A stretch of 24,354 nucleotides of DNA from Halieaceae bacterium (lineage in GTDB: Bacteria > Pseudomonadota > Gammaproteobacteria > Pseudomonadales > Halieaceae), in assembly GCA_003331685.1 (NCBI GenBank), contig QOPK01000013.1:1-24354 (forward strand), in the 5' to 3' direction. This document shows, in pieces, positions 14,972-23,402 of this stretch. The notes under the pieces are model-generated. The model saw only the letters and a program-made list of their open reading frames with translations. It had not been told where the DNA came from and made no database searches. Within the stretch, counting starts at the first letter, position 1. The number at the start of each line of letters is the position of its first letter. The position numbers and the translations under genes are program-made.

Positions 14972-16057
14972 ATGAACCGACTGCTGACATTACATAGGCT
15001 TATCACGCTGGCGACAGCGCTGTTGGGTGCCACGTTGCTGGGCTGCAACGACAGCGCAAGCAGCGCTGGGGCGCGCTACGGCGGCCAGGCCGCTGCCGTG
15101 CCCGTGATGACGGCACCTGCAACGCTGACCGACCTGCGTGAAACCCTGACCTCGGTTGGCACCGCACGAGCGCTAAAAAGCGTGTCGGTCTATGCCGAAA
15201 CCTCGGGCCGCGTCACCGCGGTTGCGATTGATGCTGACACCGCGGTCGCAGAGGGCGACTTGCTCCTGCAACTCGATGACCGGGATGAAACGCTGGCAGT
15301 GGAGCTGGCCACCGTGAAGCTCGCCGACGCAGAGCGATTGGTTACACGCTATACGACCGTTAACGCCCGGGACGCCAATATTCCCGAGAGCCAGCTCGAT
15401 GACGCAAAAGGCGCAGTAGACAGCGCTCGTATTGCGCTGGAGCAGGCACGCGTCGATCTCGACCGACGCCGCATTACAGCGCCCTTCACGGGGCGCGTGG
15501 GCATCACCGAGATAGATGTGGGAGACCGGATCGATACCAGCAGCTTGATTACGACTATCGATGACCGCAGCCTATTGCTGGTGAACTTTTCAGTGCCTGA
15601 GGTGTATGTGGATCGCGTTACGCGGGGCACACCGGTAGATGTGCGACTGTGGGATGCCGCCGACGCGCCGGTATCCGGCGAGATTGTCGCGGTGGACTCC
15701 CGCATCGATGTCAACTCCAGGGCATTTATCGCCCGTGCGGCCATCGACAACGCAGCTGATCGCTTCCGGCCCGGCATGGCTTTTGAAATCAGTCTCAATG
15801 CTTCCCGCGGTGCCTTTCTTTCCGTGCCCGATGTCGCAGTGCAGTGGGGCGCAGACGGCGCCTATGTCTGGGTCGTCGAAGACGGACGCGCTGCACGGCG
15901 GGAGGTTCGTTTGGTGAAACGACTCGCGGGCGCGATCCTGATTGAGGGCGAATTAGCCGAAGGCGAACCCGTGATCATGGAAGGCGTTCAATCAGTTCGC
16001 GCGGGCGTGGTACTCAAACCGCTCAGTGACAATCTGAGCCCCGCCGGCAATGGCTGA
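14972..16057 (+). CDS. RND efflux periplasmic adaptor (membrane-fusion) lipoprotein
   Basis: 361 residues from the ATG at 14972. An in-frame TTG at 14873 is rejected because the ATG gives a proper lipoprotein signal, MNRLLTLHRL then a hydrophobic core and LLGC (Cys25). The mature protein has the adaptor order: barrel-sandwich/biotinyl-lipoyl-like half (VYAETSGRVTAVAIDADTAV), an alpha-hairpin (about 105-150), the second lipoyl half (RRRITAPFTGRVGITEIDVG), then beta-barrel and membrane-proximal domains. It is the AcrA/MexE/MdtA type that links an inner-membrane RND pump to an outer-membrane channel. Its 3' end overlaps the pump gene by 8 bp. No TolC/OprM-type gene or regulator is next to it. 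Confidence 0.92.
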   Translation: MNRLLTLHRLITLATALLGATLLGCNDSASSAGARYGGQAAAVPVMTAPATLTDLRETLTSVGTARALKSVSVYAETSGRVTAVAIDADTAVAEGDLLLQLDDRDETLAVELATVKLADAERLVTRYTTVNARDANIPESQLDDAKGAVDSARIALEQARVDLDRRRITAPFTGRVGITEIDVGDRIDTSSLITTIDDRSLLLVNFSVPEVYVDRVTRGTPVDVRLWDAADAPVSGEIVAVDSRIDVNSRAFIARAAIDNAADRFRPGMAFEISLNASRGAFLSVPDVAVQWGADGAYVWVVEDGRAARREVRLVKRLAGAILIEGELAEGEPVIMEGVQSVRAGVVLKPLSDNLSPAGNG

Positions 16058-19000
16058 ATCCGACATCCCGATCAAAAGGGGGTTACCCGAACTGGGGGTT
16101 CGCAGACCCTGGCTGGTGCTGGTGCTCAATCTTCTGATCGCCATCGGCGGTGTTGCCGCGCTGTTAGCGATTGAGGTGCGGGAACTGCCCGACGTTGACC
16201 GGCCTGTTGTGTCAGTCAACGCCTTTTTGCCTGGCGCCTCCCCTGAAACTATGGACTCGGAAGTCACTCGGCTACTCGAGGGGGCTGCGGCCCGCGTCTC
16301 CGGCGTAATGAACATTAACTCCTCGAGCGAGGAGAACAGCACCCGCATATGGATCGAGTTCCGCCCGGAGATCGATACCGATCAAGCTGCTTCCGACGTG
16401 CGCGAGGCAATCAGTCGCATCGAGCGCGACCTGCCAGATTCGCTGGAGCAGCTCTCGGTTTATAAGGCCGACGAGCGAGCCGGAGAAATCATGCGCATTG
16501 CAGTTCGGTCATCCATCCATACCGATGAAGAACTGAATCGCTTTGTGGAGCAGGACATCGTCCCGCGCATTGTGTCGCTACCTGGCGTCGCGGACGCTTC
16601 ACTGCTGGGCTCTCGTCAGCGCGTGTTGCGGATTATCCTCGATCCCCTGCGTCTCACCAGTTACGGTCTTACCGTCGCCGATGTTGCTACGGTATTACGC
16701 GCCGCACCGCTTGATGTGCCGGCGGGCAGCTTCCGCGCTGGAGATCAGCAGCTGTTGGTCCGTGCTGACGCCGCGGTGACTAGCGAGGCGGACATCGCAT
16801 CACTCATTATTCGCGATGAAATTCGCGTCGGTCAGGTGGCCAAAGTCGCGTTCTCCCCCGAGGACGCCACCAGCTTTGTGCGGCTCAATGGCGAGCGCAT
16901 CGTTGGCATCAGCGTGATACGCCAGGCAGGCTCCAATACCGTTCGCATCGCCGACGGGGTCCGTGCCGCGGTGGCCGATATCAATACCCGGATCGAGGGC
17001 GTGGACCTTCGTATCAGCTCTGATGATTCCGTTTTTATCCGGGGCTCTGTCAGAGAGGTCGTCACAACGCTGCTCATTTCTATCCTGGTGGTCATTGGCA
17101 CTATCCGACTTTTTACGGGTTCGATGCGCCTGACGCTGATCCCCGCGATCGCCATACCCATTTCTCTGCTCGGCACGTTGGCGGCGAGTTGGGCGCTGGG
17201 TTTCTCAATTAACATCCTGACGCTGCTGGCACTAGTGCTAGCGGCAGGGCTGATTGTCGACGACGCCATCGTTGTACTGGAGAGCGTGCAGCGCCAGCGT
17301 GCCCAAGGAACCGGGCCGAGTGCTGCTGCCGTGGTGGGCACACGAAAGGTCTTTTTTGCGGTGATCGCCACTACCGCAGTGTTAATCGCCGTATTCGTGC
17401 CCATCGCTTTCTTGCCCGGCACCGCCGGCAGGCTCTTTCAGGAGTTCGGTCTAGTACTCGCAGTGGCAGTCGCGATCTCTTCGTTTGTGGCACTGAGTCT
17501 GGTGCCCGCGGTCATGGCGCGCCTCCCCGCCTCCGCGCCCCGACAGCGCCGAGTGAGCGATTGGGGCAATCGATTGGCGCAGTCTTACCACGCATCGCTC
17601 CAGACGGTGCTCAACGCACCCCGCCGTACGGCATCGATCTGTTTGCTGGCCGCGGCCAGCGCTGCAGGGCTTTACACCTTGCTCGATCAGGAACTGTTGC
17701 CGGCAGAAGACCGCGGCACCATTTACCTGTTCGCAAAAGGTCCCGACGGCGTGGGCCTTAATTATACCGAGCGACAAGCGGACCGCATGGAGAGTATGCT
17801 GCTACCCCTTATGGAGAGCGGCGAAATCATTGCCCTCTTCACCGTGGTAGGACGCTGGGATCCCAACAACGTATTCATGCTGGCCAAGCTCGCCGACTGG
17901 CGGCAGCGGGAACGCAGTCAGCAGGAAATCGCAGCCGACCTGAAACCACTGTTTGCCGATCTACCGGGCGTCGCCACGCGCATCTTTAGCGCCAACTCTC
18001 TGAACCTGAGAGGCGCATCGAGCGGCGGCCTGAGTGTGGCGCTCCTCGGCACCGACTACGACGAGATCTACGCCGCAGCCCGGGAATACACCGAACAAAT
18101 TCGGTCGAGACTAGACTCGGTGAGCCGCCCACGCATAGGCTATGACCCCTCACAGCCGCAGCTTTCGGTTGGGATTGATCGTGAGCGGGCCTCCGACCTC
18201 AACATTTCTCTGGAAGACGTAGCGCAGACTCTGCGCGTAATGGTGGACGGCGCGCGCATTGTCGACTTGAACGCCGATGATCAGACCGTGCCGATTATTC
18301 TGGAAGCCGGTTCAGACAAAATTCGCGATCCCAGCGACTTGGTGAACCTTTACGTTCGCACTCGATCCGGCGCCTTAGTGCCGCTGTCGAGCATTGTGCG
18401 CTTGGACGAGCGCGGTGTGGCCAGCCAGCTCGACCGGCGAGAACAGCGGCGCGCCATCGAGATCGATGTCGAGATTCAACCGGGCTTCGCGATGCAAACC
18501 GCGGTCGATGACCTGTTTGAGCTCGCTGACGAAGTGCTGCCCGACAGCGTGACACTGATCACCCGGGGCGAAGCCGCGGCGCTCGCGGAAACCAACCGCG
18601 AGACGCTGATCACCTATGGCTTTGCGTTGCTCATCGTTTTTTTGGTGCTGGTCGCACAGTTCGAAGGCGTGACCTCGGCGTTAGTGATCATGGCCATTGT
18701 GCCTTTTGGATTGGCTGCCGCGATATGCGCCCTATTCCTGACTGGCACCTCACTCAACATCTACTCTCAAGTGGGGCTGGTGATGCTCATTGGCCTTATC
18801 GCCAAGAACGGCATTCTGCTGGTGGAATTTGCGGACCAGCTCCGCGATCAGGGCTATACGGTCCGAGAGGCCATCGAGGAAGCCGCTCGGATTCGGCTGC
18901 GACCCATTGTGATGACGCTGGTGTCGACGGTGCTGGGTGCTCTGCCCTTGATACTGGCCTCGGGACCGGGCTCAGAGGCGCGTTCTGCAGTGGGCTGGGT

Positions 19001-19136
19001 GGTGTTTGGCGGCATGGGTCTTGCGACGTTCTTCACCCTATACCTCACCCCAGTGGCCTATCTCGGAATTGCTCGCTTTGCCAAAGCGCGGGCCGCTTCG
19101 GGCGAGCGGTTGCGTCAGGAGCTGGCGCAGGAATAA
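16050..19136 (+). CDS. RND efflux pump, inner-membrane permease (HAE-1-like)
   Basis: 1028 residues, normal for AcrB/MexF-type pumps. The first transmembrane helix is at about 20-42, a large periplasmic loop runs to about 335, then a bundle of helices, a second periplasmic loop and the C-terminal bundle. Proton-relay residues are present: Asp404 and Asp405 in GLIVDDAIVVLE and Lys919 in GLIAKNGILLVEF. PDVDRPVVSV and PGASPETMDSEV near the N-terminus are typical of the MexF/MdtB/CusA-like range, but the heavy-metal Met pattern is not seen, so drug or organic-solute export is more likely. It uses the proton gradient with the adjacent adaptor. Substrate not readable. Confidence 0.95.
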   Translation: MAESDIPIKRGLPELGVRRPWLVLVLNLLIAIGGVAALLAIEVRELPDVDRPVVSVNAFLPGASPETMDSEVTRLLEGAAARVSGVMNINSSSEENSTRIWIEFRPEIDTDQAASDVREAISRIERDLPDSLEQLSVYKADERAGEIMRIAVRSSIHTDEELNRFVEQDIVPRIVSLPGVADASLLGSRQRVLRIILDPLRLTSYGLTVADVATVLRAAPLDVPAGSFRAGDQQLLVRADAAVTSEADIASLIIRDEIRVGQVAKVAFSPEDATSFVRLNGERIVGISVIRQAGSNTVRIADGVRAAVADINTRIEGVDLRISSDDSVFIRGSVREVVTTLLISILVVIGTIRLFTGSMRLTLIPAIAIPISLLGTLAASWALGFSINILTLLALVLAAGLIVDDAIVVLESVQRQRAQGTGPSAAAVVGTRKVFFAVIATTAVLIAVFVPIAFLPGTAGRLFQEFGLVLAVAVAISSFVALSLVPAVMARLPASAPRQRRVSDWGNRLAQSYHASLQTVLNAPRRTASICLLAAASAAGLYTLLDQELLPAEDRGTIYLFAKGPDGVGLNYTERQADRMESMLLPLMESGEIIALFTVVGRWDPNNVFMLAKLADWRQRERSQQEIAADLKPLFADLPGVATRIFSANSLNLRGASSGGLSVALLGTDYDEIYAAAREYTEQIRSRLDSVSRPRIGYDPSQPQLSVGIDRERASDLNISLEDVAQTLRVMVDGARIVDLNADDQTVPIILEAGSDKIRDPSDLVNLYVRTRSGALVPLSSIVRLDERGVASQLDRREQRRAIEIDVEIQPGFAMQTAVDDLFELADEVLPDSVTLITRGEAAALAETNRETLITYGFALLIVFLVLVAQFEGVTSALVIMAIVPFGLAAAICALFLTGTSLNIYSQVGLVMLIGLIAKNGILLVEFADQLRDQGYTVREAIEEAARIRLRPIVMTLVSTVLGALPLILASGPGSEARSAVGWVVFGGMGLATFFTLYLTPVAYLGIARFAKARAASGERLRQELAQE

Positions 19137-19244
19137 CGACCCAGCGTAGTGAAGATCGCTGCGTGATATCAGATAAATCTAGAATCAAAAAACGCCAACC
19201 CTTCTCTTTGGGATAGCGCTCGAGAATGAAATTTGCGTTGCGGG
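19137..19244. other. Convergent intergenic region
   Basis: Short gap between the RND pump stop (+) and the porin stop (-). I see no strong terminator hairpin; the sequence is comparatively A/T-rich (around ataaatctagaatcaaaaaa). Confidence 0.3.
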
Positions 19245-20567
19245 CTATCGCGACACGAGATCGAAGTCGTAATTCACAATAATCCGAAAATCGAACAGGT
19301 CATCTGCGCCCGGGTAGTCATCGTCCTGGTGGACCCATGCGGCGCGGAGCCGCACCCACACCTTCTCTGACCAACCCCCGTTGAGCCGCCAATCCACCGT
19401 CAGGTTTAATTCAGACGCATCAGCGGAGGCATTAGGGCCTGTGTCTGGCGTGTCACCCCAGACTGCGGTGGCAAAGAAACTCAAGTTCCCCGCACCCACC
19501 TGGCCAAGGTCTCGGGAGTAACCGATGCTGAAGGCATCCTCTTCTGCCCGATCGAAATCGTTAATGATGATTGAAAGGTAATTGGCGGGGTTGCCATAGG
19601 GCTTTTGAATGTCACCGCCATCATCGGTTCGGCTGGCTCCCACACGAAATTTGTTGTCACCCGCCACCAACTCTAACCGTGTCGAAATAAGGTGGGTCTT
19701 GAAGTCGCCAATGAGCTCAGCGCCAATGCTACTTTGCTGCGTGTAGGAGACATCAGCCCACAGGCTGAGATCGTCCGAGAACTCGAGACGTTTTTCAGCT
19801 TTAGCAAACGTGGTGTGGAAGAGATCCGGGGTTCTCTGGTGAATCAGACCGTAAACCGATTGATCCGGCATGCGGTAACGAAAACCCCAAAAGGTCAAAC
19901 CCTTATCGGTGTCCTCAGCCCCGGCAGCCTCCGACATGGGGGTAAATTCGTCACTGTCTTTATATTTAATGGAGTCGACGTATCCCGCCATATAAGCCAA
20001 ACCGTCACTGGGTTTGTTGCCGATCGTTGCCGCGTTGAACGTATTGGGGATCATGCGCAGATCGTGTTTACCCATGTAGGGCAAATCGATGGTTTGGCGG
20101 CCAAGCCGGACGCCATGATCGCCACCCAGTCGCACCGTTGCATAGGCTTCACTAAAGACTGTGAAGGCCTCAGGGCCCGGTTTAAACAACTGCGTGCCAT
20201 CTTTATCAGAAGGGCCATAAAGCTTTTGGGATGTCGAGATCGTCGCGCCAAATCGCACGCGGTCTTCCCACCAGCCAGATCGAAACTCCAGCCCGCCACC
20301 GAGGGCCCATCCCGCCCGTGTATCGGCTACGTCGTAGTCACGGTATAAATAATAGGTTCGCGGCTTCAGCACCAGTTCGGCGCCATCAAGCAACCACCGG
20401 GAGCGCTCCTCTTCTGATTCGGTGCCCAGCGGCTCAAGAGTGGCATGCTGATTAGGTTCGTCGTCCTCCTCCCTCAGCTCCGCAGAATCCGCTTGGGCCC
20501 AGGCGATGCCCGGCATCGCAAGGCAAATCAGCGCGCTGCCCAGTAAGCGAGGCCAAACTCGGTCCAT
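19245..20567 (-). CDS. Outer-membrane porin, OprD/alginate-export-like beta-barrel
   Basis: 440 residues from the ATG at 20567, picked because it gives a clear signal peptide (MDRVWPRLLGSALICLAMPG, cleavage after AWA near residue 24); longer in-frame starts only add residues before it. The mature part alternates polar and hydrophobic residues as beta-strands do, with RLGRQTIDLPYMGKHDLRMIPNTF resembling the OprD-family stretch RxGRQxxxxP...D.R..P. It ends DFRIIVNYDFDLVSR, not with the usual terminal aromatic. Porins of this group admit small organic acids or amino acids. It follows a lipoprotein amidohydrolase on the same strand with a gap of 116 bases, so they may be one unit. Specificity unknown; an alginate-export-type barrel is the main alternative. 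Confidence 0.72.
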   Translation of the reverse strand: MDRVWPRLLGSALICLAMPGIAWAQADSAELREEDDEPNQHATLEPLGTESEEERSRWLLDGAELVLKPRTYYLYRDYDVADTRAGWALGGGLEFRSGWWEDRVRFGATISTSQKLYGPSDKDGTQLFKPGPEAFTVFSEAYATVRLGGDHGVRLGRQTIDLPYMGKHDLRMIPNTFNAATIGNKPSDGLAYMAGYVDSIKYKDSDEFTPMSEAAGAEDTDKGLTFWGFRYRMPDQSVYGLIHQRTPDLFHTTFAKAEKRLEFSDDLSLWADVSYTQQSSIGAELIGDFKTHLISTRLELVAGDNKFRVGASRTDDGGDIQKPYGNPANYLSIIINDFDRAEEDAFSIGYSRDLGQVGAGNLSFFATAVWGDTPDTGPNASADASELNLTVDWRLNGGWSEKVWVRLRAAWVHQDDDYPGADDLFDFRIIVNYDFDLVSR

Positions 20568-20683
20568 CTCGCTTGAACCAGCAGCCGTAGCAGCGATGCC
20601 CAGTAAGTGGGCAGTCATTTGTGCGAGCAAGCCGCCAGCGGGAGCAGACCAATCATAAACGCAACCAAGATGAGCGCCCCGTC

Positions 20684-21880
20684 TTACCGCTGACAAAGCC
20701 GCGGCGCCTCGTAAGGCAAGTCCATCAGCTCAAAATAATTCTGACCCAGCGCGATGTTGCGAAATGCCTCATCCTCGAGCACCCGCAGTGCGCGGCTTGT
20801 CACCTCCAGCTCGTGCGCGTAGTCCTCCCAGGTTTTAGAGGACGCAGCGACAAAGTCGGACCCAGGAAGAATACGAGTAGAGTACTGATTGAAGAACGGT
20901 ATAAAGATTTCGCCCCAACGATGATAGGCGTTGTAGATCACGTCCCAAGAAATATCGAGGTAAAGATTGGGATATTGATCCAGCCGTTCGCTCATTAAGC
21001 GCACATGCTCACGCGCATCCATGGTGGTCAGCTCCTTGGACAGTCCCATGTGCGCCCAAACGATTTTGTTATCGGGATAAGTCTCGAGCGCATGATCCAT
21101 TAGGTGCAGGAATTTTGTCGGTTCCGCGTCGTTGCCAAGATCGGAGTGGATCGTAACCGGCACCCCTCGCTCACGGAAAATCTCCATGAAGCTGGCCCAG
21201 CCAGCAATGCTCTCGATCGACGCAGGCTCCGCGTTATTGCCCAATAGTGCCTGCTTCATCATATTGAGTTCGCCAGACCAGGTGAACATCCCCGGGAACT
21301 CCGCGTCATACAGCGCGATGGTCTCTGCCGCTCGCTCTGCGTGAGCGAGATCAATAAAGGTCATAGAGAGCGTGATATGGATCTTATCAGGGTCGTACGC
21401 CGCTTTCTCCAGCCCATTCACGAAGTCATTCTTGATGCTCGGAATGGCCGAGACACCGGGGCAGTCCAAGTAATAGGCGCAGTTAGCGTCCAACTCCAGC
21501 ACCTGTCCAATACCGAAGTAATTCACGAACCTAACACCAAGCCGGTCGAAGGTGTCCCAAAGCAGCTGTGCGTCCATGGCTGGCCCGCCAAAGGGCTTGG
21601 GGTGAAAGTGCGAGTCCATGACGGCCGTGTAGGGTTGCGTGGCGCGATCAAAGCAATACCCAGGCGTCTCACCCGGCCTGAAATTGGCCAGCGTGTGGTC
21701 TGGTGGAGGCAGCTTACGCCAGTCGAGCTCACTGGCTGGCACAACGCCCTGCGGCGGGGCTGGAGAAACATCAGGAGCGGCCGCCTCGGGCGTGCCCGCA
21801 CAGCCCCCCAGCACTGTCAAAAGTGCCACGAGTAAAGTTGGTTTGCGGGTGCACACGAATTTCTGCTCAACAGCAATCAC
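20684..21880 (-). CDS. Lipoprotein amidohydrolase (Amidohydrolase_2-like metal-dependent hydrolase)
   Basis: 398 residues from a GTG at 21880, which is fixed by an AAAGGAGG seven bases upstream; a nearby ATG is in another frame that stops after a few codons. The N-terminal signal ends VLGGC (Cys27), so the protein is probably lipid-anchored outside the cytoplasm. The TIM-barrel metal set is present: MDSHFHP (His91, His93), VTIHSDLG (His245), IVWAHMG (His277) and ILPGSDF (Asp342), as in Amidohydrolase_2 (decarboxylases, lactonases and other hydrolases). Most members are cytoplasmic, so export is unusual. Its downstream neighbour is an OprD-like porin, and a GltS symporter gene diverges from it, which hints at outer-surface or periplasmic processing of a compound before uptake. 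Substrate unknown. Confidence 0.82.
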   Translation of the reverse strand: MIAVEQKFVCTRKPTLLVALLTVLGGCAGTPEAAAPDVSPAPPQGVVPASELDWRKLPPPDHTLANFRPGETPGYCFDRATQPYTAVMDSHFHPKPFGGPAMDAQLLWDTFDRLGVRFVNYFGIGQVLELDANCAYYLDCPGVSAIPSIKNDFVNGLEKAAYDPDKIHITLSMTFIDLAHAERAAETIALYDAEFPGMFTWSGELNMMKQALLGNNAEPASIESIAGWASFMEIFRERGVPVTIHSDLGNDAEPTKFLHLMDHALETYPDNKIVWAHMGLSKELTTMDAREHVRLMSERLDQYPNLYLDISWDVIYNAYHRWGEIFIPFFNQYSTRILPGSDFVAASSKTWEDYAHELEVTSRALRVLEDEAFRNIALGQNYFELMDLPYEAPRLCQR

Positions 21881-21887
21881 TTCTCAT

Positions 21888-21895
21888 CCTCCTTT
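21888..21895 (-). promoter_or_regulatory. Strong Shine-Dalgarno that sets the GTG start
   Basis: AAAGGAGG on the minus strand, seven bases before the GTG at 21880, is the strongest ribosome-binding site in the window. It decides the start of the lipoprotein amidohydrolase. Confidence 0.8.
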
Positions 21896-22130
21896 GGGCA
21901 GGGCGCCATCAGTTTGCAGAGAATAACGCCAGCATTTCTCAGAGGCTGACTGTACCGCTACCTCCAAGGCCATGCCTTAGCATTAAGCGACAACAGCTTT
22001 GTCACTAAGAGATGACTGGGGTCTCCTCGGTGCGAAAGCTGACAGCATTCCCTTATCCGCTTGACCCAACAGGGCAATTCCCCGATGGTCAAGACTTACC
22101 CTTGATAACAATCCACAAAGGCGCAGCGTT

Positions 22131-23357
22131 ATGGAGCTTTTAGACGGCACACTCAAGCTCGACACCTTTCTCACCGTGACATTGGGCATTGTGGTGCTCT
22201 TTATCGGTAAGCAACTCAACCAAGTGGTGCCGGCGTTTCGCGAGTTCAGCATCCCAGAGCCTGTGACCGGCGGGTTGCTGGTGTGCATTCTGTTCACACT
22301 CATTTACGCGGTCACCGGAGTCGGTGTCGAGTTCAACCTCGGGGCGCGTGACGTGCTGCTGGTGTACTTCTTCACCACCATCGGCATCAATGCCAGCTTC
22401 AGCGACCTGCTGAGCGGCGGCAAGCCGCTCGTCATTCTACTAGCCGCCACCATCGTGTTTATGGTGCTGCAGAATTTCACGGGCATTGGTGTGGCCTCGG
22501 CATTGGGCCTCGAGCCCGCAGTGGGGCTCTTGGGTGGCACTGTGTCACTGATTGGCGGTCACGGTACCTCTATCGCCTGGGCACCAGTCTTCGCGGAGAA
22601 ATACGGCATCAGTGGCGCGGCCGAAATCGGCATTGCCTGCGCGACCTTTGGGCTGGTGCTGGCGAGCCTCATGGGCGGCCCCATCGCCAAGTTACTGATC
22701 AGCCGACACAACCTCAAGTCCGAAGTCGAAGAAACACTGGACATTGGTGTTAAGCAGGAAGACCGGGACATGGATATCCATTACATGGACGTGCTCGACG
22801 CCATCCTGTCGATTCACATTTGCGTGATTATTGGCGTGCTGCTAGACGAGGCGCTGGAGAGTGCGGGCGTTCAGCTACCCCTGTTTGTGAGCTGCCTCTT
22901 CGCCGGGATTGTGATGAGCAATCTGCGTCCGAAAGCACTACCCCGCATTACCGGGACCTCTTGGCCTTCGCGGACCCCCGCGATCGCACTGATCGCTGAT
23001 GTCTCGCTCGGTACGTTCCTGGCCATGTCGCTGATGAGTATGAAGCTGTGGGAGCTCGCCAGCCTCGCCGGACCTCTGGTGCTAATTCTCGGCGCTCAGG
23101 TGTTGGTAGCAGCTACTTTTATCGTTTTCGTCGTATTTCGACTAATGGGCAAGAATTATGAGGCAGCGGTGGTCTCCGCCGGTTTCGGTGGCTTCTCGAT
23201 GGGTGCCACACCCACCGCCATGGCCAACATGTCGGCCGTCACCAAGCGATATGGCGCCTGCCATGAAGCCTTCATCATCGTGCCGTTGGTCGGCGCCTTC
23301 TTTATCGACATTGCCAACGTGATCATTATCCAGCAGCTGCTTGGGTGGATCGGTTAA
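22131..23357 (+). CDS. gltS: GltS-family sodium/glutamate symporter
   Basis: 408 residues, the usual GltS length (about 400). Hydrophobic segments fill the protein in two halves, each with a Gly-rich re-entrant stretch typical of the family: LLGGTVSLIGGHGTSIAWAP (about 143-162) in the first and AGFGGFSMGATPTAMANM (about 352-369) in the second. The N-terminal FSIPEPVTGGLL stretch is also a GltS hallmark. It imports glutamate or a similar dicarboxylate with sodium at the inner membrane. AAGG lies 12-15 bases before the ATG, and a divergent 250-base region separates it from the lipoprotein amidohydrolase. Specificity for glutamate itself is family-level inference. Confidence 0.92.
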   Translation: MELLDGTLKLDTFLTVTLGIVVLFIGKQLNQVVPAFREFSIPEPVTGGLLVCILFTLIYAVTGVGVEFNLGARDVLLVYFFTTIGINASFSDLLSGGKPLVILLAATIVFMVLQNFTGIGVASALGLEPAVGLLGGTVSLIGGHGTSIAWAPVFAEKYGISGAAEIGIACATFGLVLASLMGGPIAKLLISRHNLKSEVEETLDIGVKQEDRDMDIHYMDVLDAILSIHICVIIGVLLDEALESAGVQLPLFVSCLFAGIVMSNLRPKALPRITGTSWPSRTPAIALIADVSLGTFLAMSLMSMKLWELASLAGPLVLILGAQVLVAATFIVFVVFRLMGKNYEAAVVSAGFGGFSMGATPTAMANMSAVTKRYGACHEAFIIVPLVGAFFIDIANVIIIQQLLGWIG

Positions 23358-23402
23358 CCGCCGCGAGCCGCATTAGCATCATCTCGGGATCAAGGTAACC
23401 AA

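Noticed and set aside
20537..20607. Direct repeat tgcccagtaag, copies exactly 60 bases apart upstream of and within the porin signal-peptide region
   Set aside because: Only 11 bases match perfectly and the flanks diverge quickly, so it is not convincing as a mobile or regulatory repeat.
22061..22110. TTGACC followed by GATAACAAT upstream of gltS as a sigma-70 promoter
   Set aside because: No -10 match occurs at 16-18 bases from the TTGACC; the better-looking GATAAC lies too far away.
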